DNA from: Buxus sempervirens
Lineage: Eukaryota > Streptophyta > Magnoliopsida > Buxales > Buxaceae
Direction: 5' to 3'
DNA: 64,000 nucleotides
Assembly (NCBI GenBank): GCA_947561395.2
Contig: OX387185.1
Location: 31,538,213-31,602,212 of the forward strand
Part shown: piece after piece, positions 11,122 through 20,632 of the stretch
Layout of the letters: each line of letters starts with the position of its first letter
Numbering within the stretch: position 1 is the stretch's first letter
Position numbers and translations under genes: made by a program
The notes under the pieces: generated by a model
The model's input: the letters and a program-made list of their open reading frames with translations, nothing else
Told to the model about the DNA's origin: nothing
The model's database searches: none

Positions 11122-13998
11122 TGTGCACGCGTCCGATCCGCGGGATCGCACATTGTTGACTCGAGGTGCACAGGGGTGCGTGCCTTTCTTTTGGGAAATT
11201 CGGGATTTCGGAGTCGCCACTGCCTGATGGGGTGCAAGCAGACAACTGGGTTCCTAATGTTTGTCTATTAGATGGTCTGCGGCTTGAGATTCTATTTAAG
11301 CTCTCGGTTACGGTCCAGGGAAGTCCGTAAATACCCCGGTCCGCCCCATCGGGTGACAGGTCCCACAGGCTTTCCTGGTTCTGAGTCAACTCTTGTTCTA
11401 TCTCACCCAATTCCTAATCCAATATGCACTCTTTGATTCAAGTCTATGTGGGGACCACTTGAGTGGTGTGGGTCCCCTTTACTTGATTTTATATTCCTTT
11501 ATTTAAGTGGTCTCTGTCTGATTGGGCGAGCCCCATTGGAAGGTCCACAGATTCCTTGGTGGGCTAAGCATAGCCCATATGTCCCTTTTGATGGGCTTTG
11601 ATCTAATCCTAAAAGCCCTTAAGGGTTTTGGTTAGTTTAATTGCCTTTGTTTAGGGTTTTATCAAAGAATTAGCTTAAGTTTTATTTGGTGGGCCTGGAT
11701 GGTTTGTGGGCCCATTGGGTGGGTCGCACAAGGGTTGCCTTGAGATTTGTTTTATCTTGATTAGGTTTATCTGCACTTGGGCTAAGAATGGGCTCGGGGC
11801 CCATGTCCTAGGCTTTAGGCTTTCAAAGCCCAAGACTTTGTGGATTAGGGTTTTGGATCCCCCCTCTCTTTGGTAAGTGGGCTTTCCTTAAAGAAGGAAG
11901 TAGGGCCCGATAAGCCTAAGCCCAAGTCACGACCAAACCATGATCATGCATCCAATCCACCAAACAATCCATTCATTGTGATAAGTTAAACCAAGCATGA
12001 AATCTATTAAAACAATAACTAAGAGTGTGTGTGGTTGTGCACATGTGCATACACATAAATGGAGTGAAACTAGAGGAAGGAGCCTAAGCATACTTTCTAA
12101 GCATTCAAGGCACAAGCATGACATTTGATGTTCATTTCACAACACAGTGAAAAAACAAAACAATGGATAGGGGAGCTGACGTGTAGTGTTCATGGTAACA
12201 AGGATGGTAATAAGAAAACTAAGCCATGCATAGCTTCTAAGTAGGTCATGTGCATGGTGTACTTGAAGAAGGGGGGACATGCAAATAGAAATCACCAAAA
12301 CAGTAGGTAAAAGGCATATGGTTACATGGTTATGGGGATTCATGTTAAGGGGGATGGGGAGTGTGCCACTTGAGTGCGTGCAAAGCTATAACCTTATACA
12401 ACATATTTCATGATAAAGAAGGAACCAAAAAAGTAAGCTTGAAGACACCTTGTGAGTCATTAAAGAAAGGATTCGGGGGGTTTAAAGGGTACATGTGGCA
12501 TGAGAAGGGAGAACATGCTCTCCTTTAGATGATAAGAAGAAAAGATGGTGGGGGGAGCATGGTAAAGTGTATTCAAGTATAACCCAACATGGTCTCTCCT
12601 CCCTTTCTTTGTACACTAAACCTTCCCCTTATCATGGGAGCTCATTTTCATGAAGAGATGAAGAGGAAATGAAGAAAAAGAGTGGAAAAAGACATGCTCA
12701 TATGAGTGAGAATAGTAAACAAGAGACACATGCTCACATTTATTTCATTTCCATATATGTTAAATAGAATCCAACAAGAAGGCTTACCTTGGGGTTTGGG
12801 GCTTCCTTGGTGGGTGTGGGAGTTCCCTTGAAGGTTGGACAGCACTTCGAGAGACTTCTTTCACTTCCACAGCACCTCCTTGCATCCTCCTTGGCTTTAG
12901 GTTGGGGAAGAAGAGAATAGGGAGAGGGTAGAGAGTGTTTGAAAGAGGTTTTGGTGAAGAAGGGTTTGGAGAAGAAGGGCTTGGAGAGGGGTTCTAAAGA
13001 AGGGTTAGAGAGATTAGTTGGAGAGGGTTGGGAAGCTTGGAGAGAGTTCTAGTTAGGAGCCAAGACCACCCCTATCTTCCTTTTATAGAGAGAAAATTAC
13101 TTAGGGGTTAAGGAAGAAAGATGTGGTGGTAATGCTCTCTCTCTCTCTCTTATCACTTTATTATTATTATTTTTGTTTACTTAGGGGTTAAGAAAGAAAG
13201 ATGTGGTGGTGGTGCTCTCTCTCTCTCTCATCATTTTTTATTATTACTTTTGTTTACTTAGGGGTTAAGAAAGAGAGATGGGGTGGGTGATGACCACGTG
13301 GCGCAGTTTGCCACGTGGGCAGATTTTCTGCAATTTTGCCCTAGGGTTTAAACTGCTCACAGATTCTTCACTTGGACTTCGATTCTAGAAAACTCAGTTG
13401 TTTTGGAACCGGGTCAGCATTTTCTATCCACTGGGACGGGGTGAGGCAACCAATTCATCTTTTTGGCAAATGGTCAAAGCCACTCCCTGGATTTTAATCT
13501 ACTCATATCTTCCTGATCCGGACTCCAGTTCTAATACGCTTGATTGCATCGGAACCGCGTCGGGATTTCATATCTTTCGGGATAGCGATGGCAGTTAATT
13601 TGGGTTTGAGCAGAAAGTCAATTTTTGCCCCCTTCCTTGGGTTTGACCTGCCCATAACTTTCTCATCTGGACCTCGATTCCGGCAAACTCAGTTGCGCTG
13701 GGACTGTATCGGGATTTCATATTCATGGAAATAGGGTATGCAGCTAATCTGGGTTTGGGCAGAAAGTCAATTTCTGCTCCCTAGGGTTTGACCGGCTCAT
13801 AACTTCTTTGTCTGGACTCTGGTTCTGGCAAACTCAGTTGTGTTGAAACCGTGTCGGAATTTCCCATCCATTGGGATGAAGTATGGCAGTCAATTCAAGC
13901 TTGACCAGAAAGTCAATTTCTGCTCCCCAGGGTTTGACTTGTCTTTTAGGGTTTTCATTTCCGGCACTTCTAGGAGGTGCAAAAATGAGGTGCTTACA
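11122..13998 (-). mobile_element. Solo LTR B1
   Basis: TG...CA-bounded 2877-bp unit with a perfect 5-bp target duplication ATACC (11117-11121 and 13999-14003). Transcription would run on the minus strand: a TATA box (complement of ccttttatagag, about 13078-13089) is followed by a leader and a donor-like AAG|GTAAGC near 12790. It shares with B2, B3 and B4 the block containing gagtcgccactgcctga (about 11211) and ccccggtccgcccc (about 11335). U3 carries four tandem copies of a roughly 150-bp unit and two CCACGTGG palindromes (13294, 13311). It is an LTR fossil without coding capacity; family Ty3-like, not firmly placed. Confidence 0.85.
13337..13980 (-). repeat. U3 tandem repeat of about 150 bp, four copies (in B1)
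   Basis: Units begin near 13337, 13477, 13626 and 13779. Each contains ctcataact-, ggact(c)-, aactcagttg- and agaaagtcaattt- words in the same order. The same unit occurs about twice in B2 (20250-20600) and about three times, inverted, in B3 (26870-27320). The position upstream of the TATA box suggests an enhancer-type repeat. Confidence 0.8.
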
Positions 13999-14003
13999 AT
14001 ACC

Positions 14004-14402
14004 TAAGGCACACCCCCAAGTAAACATAATGTACACACTCCCAAGTACACTTAAAGTAATACCTAAGAATACCTAAAGCACCTCCCAAGTATACCTAAAG
14101 CACCTTCCAAGTATATCCAAAGTACCTCTCAAGTATACCTAAAGTACCTTCCAAGTATACCCAAAGTACCCCCAAAGAACCCAAAGTACCTTCCAAGTAT
14201 ACCTAAAGTACCTCCTAAGAATACCTAAAGTACTTCCCAAGTATACATAAAGTACCTCTTAAGAATACCTGAAGTACCTCCCAAGTATACATAAAGTTCC
14301 TCCCAAGAATACCTGAAGTGCCTCCCAAGTATACCCAAGGTACCCTCCCAAATAACACTAAAATACCCTATTGTATTACCGAAGGTATCCTCCTTGTATA
14401 CC
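14004..14402. repeat. Tandem repeat with a roughly 22-bp CAAGTATACC unit
   Basis: Degenerate copies of caagtatacctaaagtacct repeated about 15 times, some with one base gained or lost. They belong to the LTR that B1 interrupts, since the same phrase precedes B1 at 11112. Confidence 0.85.
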
Positions 14403-15309
14403 TGTAAGACCCTGATTTTTTTTGTGAGTTATTTATTTATTTAGTTATTTATTTTGATATATAAACTGTGTTTATCAGGTGATTTTTTGGTTTGAGGGCT
14501 TAGCCCATACTCGTATGTACAGGCGTTATATAGCCATTTTTCAGGAAAAATTATATTATTATTAGTATTAAAAATATATATATATATATATATATAGCTT
14601 GGGCACTTGTTAACCTAAGTGGTCGGAACATGTAGGATTTTTCAGTGGGCCAGCGTGCATGGGATCAAGGAAATGGGAGAAGGATCGAGCGGCGTATGTA
14701 TCAAGGTAAGTATACTAAAAAGGGTAAGTAGGGTTTTGGGGTTTATGAGAATACGCGTACTATACTTACGGAAACATTTTCGTTAGCCTGGATATCAGAG
14801 GAAGTGAGCGATTTCGGCTGGAGTGGCGATTAGGGCTTTGCTCGTGAAGAACAAGCATCGCAAGGGGTAAGAGACGGATTTTGGAGTTGAAGTTGAGTGG
14901 GTTATTTCTCTCTACTCGAGACGAATTGTTTGGGTAGATTCTGTACTCGCGTGCGTGGCTGGAGTGGTGATCGGCCGAGGTTTTGGTATTCTGGAATAAG
15001 CGCTTTCATGTGAGTAGCATTGATTTACAACTGGGTTTTGTGTTTGATGTTTTCGTGAGCTTATTCTTATGCATGGTTTGTATTTTAAGTGATGTATGAG
15101 TTTTCTGGTTTTTTTTTTGGTTTTCTGGAATGACATGAAACAGAGTTGGAGATTGAATTTTATCTTGAAATTAAAAGTGTTTAGATTAAATCCAAATATG
15201 GTTGGGAAGTCTTCTGGGAGTACTAGGAGGGTATTAGAGCAATAACAGACCGAAACAAACCAGCCAGAGTTATAGATCTCGAATTTACAGAGAACTGGAA
15301 ATCGCAAGG

Positions 15310-15560
15310 GGTATCCGCGAACCTGGCGCCCACTCGCGTTCACCTAGGAGGTAGGCGCCTAGTTAAGATTATTCTTACCGCCGAGCTCGCGCGAACCCGG
15401 CGCTAAGCTCGCGTGCACTAGAAAACCTGCCGCTCAGCTCGCGCGAACCTGGCGCTCAGCTCGCGCCTATCTCGCGCTCACTTAGCGTCGAGTGAGCGCA
15501 AGCAACCTTTTACCTTATTTTTCTTACCGCCGACCGACGTCCACCTGGCGCCCACTTCAG
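15310..15560 (+). repeat. GC-rich word array in the C1 LTR (GCGCTxAGCTCGCG)
   Basis: Recurrent words agctcgcgcgaacc, ggcgctcagctcgcgc and ggcgcccact in an otherwise AT-rich LTR. They are dense in CpG and partly self-complementary. The flanking sequence (tcttctgggagtactaggag) matches that before the GC array in B3 at about 28500. Confidence 0.75.
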
Positions 15561-16500
15561 GAAGTGAGCGCCTACCCTATTATACTTACTGAAATGGAAA
15601 TCTGATTTAGCCAAGAGTAATTGGGTGTCTTAAGGGTTAAACCACTTCACTATTCACTTGTTTGGGAACTTTGGGATCTACTTTGCCTATGAAAATATTA
15701 GAGGAAAATTTAGTGAACTTCTTAAAAGCTTCCAAGTTGTGTTTAGGTTATTTATGAGTGTTGTGCCGGATACCAAACCACTAAGAGTTACCAGTTACAT
15801 TTACTCTGTTTTATACACTGTTTTGATTGAGGAGTTATTCTATTCTGGTTTCACTTGTTTGGAAACTGTAAATGTATTGTGAGGATTTCCTTGGTATGAA
15901 TGAATTGAGTTTTGTTTCCGAATGGCATGTGTTACGAAAATGAGAAAATGCTGAAATTACTTGAGATACTGCTTGGTCCAAAGGGACAGGTGATGAACTG
16001 TGATGGGTTTTACATGATGTGGAATGAATAGTTTTACTTTGATATTGGAATTGAGATTATACGATGTTTTACTGTTTTGGTCTAGCTTGTCCTGGATCCA
16101 GATGTTTAAGCTTAGTAATGTGATGTTATTGTTGGTTGTTGGAATTGCATGGCCTTGTGTGTTGCCACGACCGGTGTAGAGCAGCCAGAAACCCTGAGTA
16201 GGCCTGGTTGTCAATGCAGAAACCCGGGGAGTAGGCCTGCATTGGATGACGAAACCCTGAGTAGGCCGGAACTGTGTACATGGAGGTGTGGAGTGTCTAC
16301 TTGGCATGTTTAATTTATCAACTAAACGATAGTCATGACATTGACCAATCGATGTGTTGCCGTACTTAACTGAGAGGTGATTTGTTTGATTTGAACAAGT
16401 GTTGGTTTGAACTTGGGAAACTGATGTTGGTTGTTTAACCGTATTGAGTGTTTGTCGATGCATAGCTTTAAGTTGTGATCAACTATTTCTACATGCATGT

Positions 16501-16634
16501 GCTACTCGCTGAGATATTCGTATCTCACTCCGTTGTTTTGTGTTGTTTGTTTTTCAGATACTCATGGTGAGGCGATTACTGGGGTAGATCCTGCTGAGGC
16601 TTATAGGGAGGAGGATTACTATTACTTTCCTTAG
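16501..16634 (+). other. LTR module: stem-loop, intron acceptor, small E-E-D-Y-Y frame
   Basis: A perfect stem TGAGATA-TTCG-TATCTCA (16510-16527), a T-rich tract and CAG acceptor (16555-16557), then a short frame ending ...AYREEDYYYFP at TAG 16632-16634. The module recurs in the LTRs of C2, C3, C4 and C6. Any role is inference: a leader intron acceptor is plausible, and the peptide may or may not be made. Confidence 0.6.
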
Positions 16635-16885
16635 ACTTGTAGGTTATCTTGTTCTGAATTTGAGAACTTTGAATTATTGAGATGTATTAAAGTTTAATTG
16701 GGGTTGAACCATATGATTCTAGTTCAATTTAAATGTTACAATTTTGGATAAATGGAAATGTGCACTCTGTCAGGTTATAGCTAGATGATTATCCAGCGAT
16801 CATAATTGATTAACGATCCTTGCCTAACCTCCGTGAGACGTGTTATATCTTTATTGAACAACACGGATCCGAGGCGTTACAGAGA

Positions 16886-16896
16886 TGGTATCAGAG
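16886..16896 (+). other. Primer-binding site of C1 (tRNA-Met type)
   Basis: TGGTATCAGAG, complementary to the 3' end of initiator tRNA-Met, 4 bases after the 5' LTR. This is the usual primer site of chromoviruses. Confidence 0.88.
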
Positions 16897-17038
16897 AGAC
16901 TCAAGCTGGAAAATTTGAGGTTCCTAGGTAGTAAGACCATAGAAAACCCTGGGGAAATAGTGTGCGTACGTTAGATAGAACCATGAGGATTAGAAGATAG
17001 TTCTTAACTAATGTGGTATTTTGTGCTTACAGGTATAC

Positions 17039-18186
17039 ATGGCCGGTAGAGGCAGACGTGCGAGGGCTGTGGATTGTCCAGAGAGGGATATACCACAGGA
17101 GCAGCCACCTGCACCACCACGGGGAGCCCCACCACCAGTGGAGGACATTTGGGCTGCGGTTGGCTCACTTGCCCACCTCCTTGCGATGGAGAGGGAGGAA
17201 AGGATGAGTCAAACTGGAAATGGAAATGGCCAGCGAAATGGTCATGGAGCTGCAGTGGATCAGCAGCGGGTGAGAGAGGAGCTGTCCTTGAGGGACATCG
17301 ATCAGTTCAGGAAGCTGACTGCCCCGCCGTTTTATGGAGTTCCAGATCCGTTGGAGGCAGAGAGCTGGGTAGCTAGAGTGGAGCGCATGTTTGACACTAT
17401 GGACTGTCCAGAGGACCGGAGGGTGAGACTGGCTACCTTCACCTTAGAGGGTGAGGCTCAGCATTGGTGGCAGTCATTGCGAAGACAAGCAGTAGATGGG
17501 ATACAAATGACTTGGGACTAGTTCAGGCAGGTCTTCTATGAGCAGTATTTCTCTGCAGAGGTGAGGTTGCAGAAGGAGAGATAGTTCATGGATATCTCTC
17601 AGGGATCCTTGACCGTAGCACAATACGAGGCTCGGTTCGCGGTTCTTTCTCGATTTGCTCACCATATAGTGCATGATGAGCAGAGGCGCACCCAGCATTT
17701 CGAGAGAGGACTGAGGGCAGACATCAGGCGCATGGTCTCGGTGCTGATGTGCACCAGATACTCTGATCTAGTGGGGAGAGCTCTGCGGGTTGAGAGAGAG
17801 ATTAGAGATTCAGGGACTGATCAGAGCAGAGTTAGAGCACGGCCGAGCGGCACAGAGACACGGAGGGTCCCGGATAGGGACAAGAGACCGAGGATCGACT
17901 ATGGACAGAGAGATAGAAGAGGCTCAGGGGGTTGCTTCAGTTGCGGCCGATTTCACATCCCAGGTCCATGCGTGTCACCGCCAGGCGCGTGTTTTAGATG
18001 TGGCCAGCATGGGCATCGGGTTGCTGACTGTCCACACCCGAACGCTTACCAGTTACTCAAGCCAGCCCTTACTGCACCTACGGATACCCGGTCGGCCGAG
18101 GCTTCAAGATTTCAGTATTCTAGACCCGTGCCAGCACTACCAGCACCATCGGGATTTCAAGGTCAGAGCCGTGGGGGATATCAGAG
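17039..18186 (+). pseudogene. gag region of C1
   Basis: Begins with ATG 17039 just after a cttacag acceptor-like site. Early residues MAGRGRRARAV, a Pro-rich stretch, then the Ty3 gag core (FYGVPDPLEAESWVARVERM, QHWWQSLRR) and two zinc knuckles, the second a canonical C-x2-C-x4-H-x4-C at about 17990-18031. Gag would form the virus-like particle. It is a fossil, not an active gene, and is followed by the B2 insertion. Confidence 0.85.
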
Positions 18187-18916
18187 GCAACTGTGCGCAC
18201 CTAAATCTGACCTAGATCGCACACCGGGCGCACCTTTGGTGCGTGCCTCGGGACATTCAGAGTCGCCACTGCCTGAGAGTGCAGGCAGACATGGTTTTGC
18301 CCTAATCGGGTCTAAGTCTGGTCTGCGGCTTTTCAGAGTTCTAGCTAAGTCCTCGGTTACGATCCGGGGAAGTCCTAAAGACACCCCGGTCCGCCCCGTC
18401 GGTTTGACAGGTCCCTCGGGTCTCCCTGGTTTCTGAGTCAATTTCACCCTTCCTAGACCAGCATGCTGCTTTGTTCGGTCTGGCGGGGCCCTCTGAAGGT
18501 GTGGGTCCCTTTTATTTGATTTTATCTTTGTATTTAAGTGAAGTGGGTCAGACCCGGGTCCCGTTGGAAGACCCGTGGGTTGCCATGGTTGGGCCTTGGG
18601 CCCAGTTGGGTTATTGGGTAACCCATTTGGTTATCTTATTTATTTACAAATTTCATGGGCTTAGTGGGTTTGGATTTGGCCCATTAGTCAAAGGTCAAGG
18701 GGCCCAGGCCTGTTTATTGAAAATAGGCTTGGTTTGGGCCGGTCTATGATGGACCATACATGTGGGCCAAAGGGATCTTGATGGGCCTATTTAGGCCCAA
18801 AGTCAAAAATGGGCTTAAGATAGCCCAAATGGTTTAAGGGAGCGGTTCAAACTGGCTTAGACCGGATCAGGTCCAACCGAACCAAGAAATGACAAATTTT
18901 ACATTATTTTACAAGT

Positions 18917-18991
18917 GCCCGTATTTTCTCTACGGTCCGGCTTGCCCGTGAATGGATTCCGGTCCCCCTCGCCCGTGAATCAGATACGGTC
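18917..18991. repeat. Inverted-repeat array GCCCGTx-N7-xACGGxC, three units, 27-bp period
   Basis: Units of 21 bases begin at 18917, 18944 and 18971, exactly 27 bases apart. Each is a short inverted repeat of GCCCGT(A/G) with TACGG(T)C. It is a degenerate relative of the array at 19841 in the same LTR. Confidence 0.85.
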
Positions 18992-19840
18992 CAGGCTGGA
19001 CCGGCCTGAGTTTACGGGTGCTTCCAGTTCTGTGCTTTTGCTGCCGATTCTTCTTGGGATCACTCCGGCGGCTTTCTCAGATGTTCTGGTGACTCCAGTC
19101 GGTTTCTCCAGTTCCTTCGGATGCTTCAGTGGCTTCACTTGGCCTAAAAGGCCTTCTTTCTTCTCATGTTCTTTGGGTCTTCAATACCACAATGTTATAA
19201 AGTCCCTTTCTTCTTTCTTTAAATAGTTCATTTTTCAATTACTTTCCATTAAGAATGAAGATCAGATGAAGATAATAGGTTAGAAAGGATTTATTCCTCT
19301 TGTATAGGCAAGTGAAATCAAATGTTTTCATGCCTTTCTTCTTAGGCTTGTTTCACTTGCCTATTCTCCTTCTTTCCCATAAGGAAGCTTTCATTTGTAT
19401 TAGTGTACTTTGACAAAAACAAAGCAAGAAGGATTAGTAGTAAAGCAACAAGAATTTGAAGAATTATTCAAATAAGATAATCATGTATATATATGAAAAT
19501 TAAGAAGAGTTACCACAATGCTATTCCTCTTTGATGATGTAGTGGTTCTTGGATGATCCCGGCAGCGCTTCCGCGTCCTCCAAGATTTGCTGGGATGGAA
19601 GGGAAAGAATTTGGTTAAGGTGAATGGGTTCAAGGCCAAATTGAAGTGGATTTGGACATGGTATTGGGTGATCTTAAAGCATAGGGGTAGTTTGGGTATA
19701 AAAGAGGTTTAGGTTAGGAGTGGTGGAGGTTGAACAGCATTTGGTCGTGGGGAGCTCCAAGAGGGAGAGGGTCATGGCCAGGGAAAGAGGCTTGTTCAAA
19801 TGAGGGGGGTGGCCTCTCTATTTATAGGCAAAATTTTCGT

Positions 19841-20045
19841 GCCCGTATTTGAACTACGGGCATGCCTTGCCCGTACTTCAAGTACGGGCGTGCCTTGCCC
19901 GTACTTCAAGTACGGGCGAAAAACGAATATTTGCAATTATCGCAGATTCTTCCGTACGGGACGCGTGTCCCGCCACGCGTCCTCTTCTAGAAGCTTGCCC
20001 GTAGTTAAAGTACGGGCATGCCTCGCCCGTAATTCAAATACGGTC
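19841..20045. repeat. Inverted-repeat array GCCCGTA-N7-TACGGGC, five units, 28-bp period
   Basis: Units of 21 bases begin at 19841, 19869, 19897, then 19997 and 20025. Spacing is exactly 28 within both blocks. Units 2 and 3 are perfect palindromes with a short loop. On the transcribed (minus) strand the array lies directly upstream of the TATA box at about 19820. Confidence 0.92.
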
Positions 20046-20632
20046 CCGCACGTTTTTAAAATGTTTGGATTTCAAACCTTTATTCAATTTGGTTTATTTA
20101 AAGATTTTTATCCGATTTTTTGATTATTTTATTATAAAAACAAGATTCTTTTATTAAAATATTATTAAAAAATAAAGATATTTTATTAAATGATTATTTT
20201 ATTTATTTAACTCATTTATTCTGCTTTTTGCTGCTGTTTTGCCACATGGGCAGTTTTCTTTGAAACTTCAACTGCTCATAACTTCTTTATCCGGTGTCCG
20301 ATTTCAACAAACTTAGTGTCGTTGGAATCAGCTCGGAACCACCTATCCATTGGGATCAAGTTTGGCAGTTGAATTAGGGTCGAGCAAAAAGTCAACTTTT
20401 CGCCCCCCCAAAAGTTTGACCAGCTCATATCTTTCTCATCCGGACTCCGATTCCAGCAAATTCAGTTGCGTTAGAATCGTGTCGAAATGCTCTTTTCAAT
20501 GATGTAAAGTTTGATGGCCAAATTATCTTGAATCAAAAAGTCAATTTTTTGACCCCCTCAGGGTTTGACTTTTAGTTTGACTTTTCACTTTTCTTTATTT
20601 TGGGGGTGCAAAAATCAGGTGCTAACAGCAAC

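Larger units (their letters stand above)
10596..14402 (+). mobile_element. Fragment of a chromovirus-type LTR holding solo LTR B1
   Basis: Starts TGTAAAACCCTGACC, the same opening as the other C-type LTRs here (25400, 38500, 51764, 60629). It runs to 11121, is interrupted by B1 (11122-13998), and resumes at 14004 with a tandem repeat of CAAGTATACCTAAAG words up to 14402, where element C1 begins. It is an old, partial fossil; its other end is not identified. Confidence 0.65.
14403..16881 (+). repeat. 5' LTR of C1
   Basis: 2479 bp, TGTAAGACCC...GGCGTTACA, ending 4 bases before the primer-binding site. It contains an AT-rich promoter-like run (14570-14597), a donor-like G|GTAAGAG near 14866, a GC-rich palindromic word array (15310-15560), and the stem-loop, acceptor and small-frame module at 16501-16634. 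Confidence 0.85.
18192..20627 (-). mobile_element. Solo LTR B2
   Basis: 2436 bp, TG...CA ends, perfect duplication GCAAC (18187-18191 and 20628-20632), inserted in the gag-protease part of C1 and therefore younger than it. Minus-strand TATA box (complement of ctatttatagg, about 19817-19827). It holds two arrays of GCCCGTA inverted repeats, two copies of the roughly 150-bp U3 unit, and the conserved B block (gagtcgccactgcctga, ccccggtccgccccgtc) near 18260-18400. An LTR fossil without coding capacity. Confidence 0.9.

Noticed and set aside
17013-18447. Alternative-frame open stretches overlapping the C1 gag region and its junction with B2
   Set aside because: The gag frame has recognisable motifs; the others are overlapping shadows or cross an element boundary.
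19841-20045. Phased palindromes as a CRISPR array
   Set aside because: The spacers are short and similar to each other, and the array sits inside a plant LTR with target duplications.
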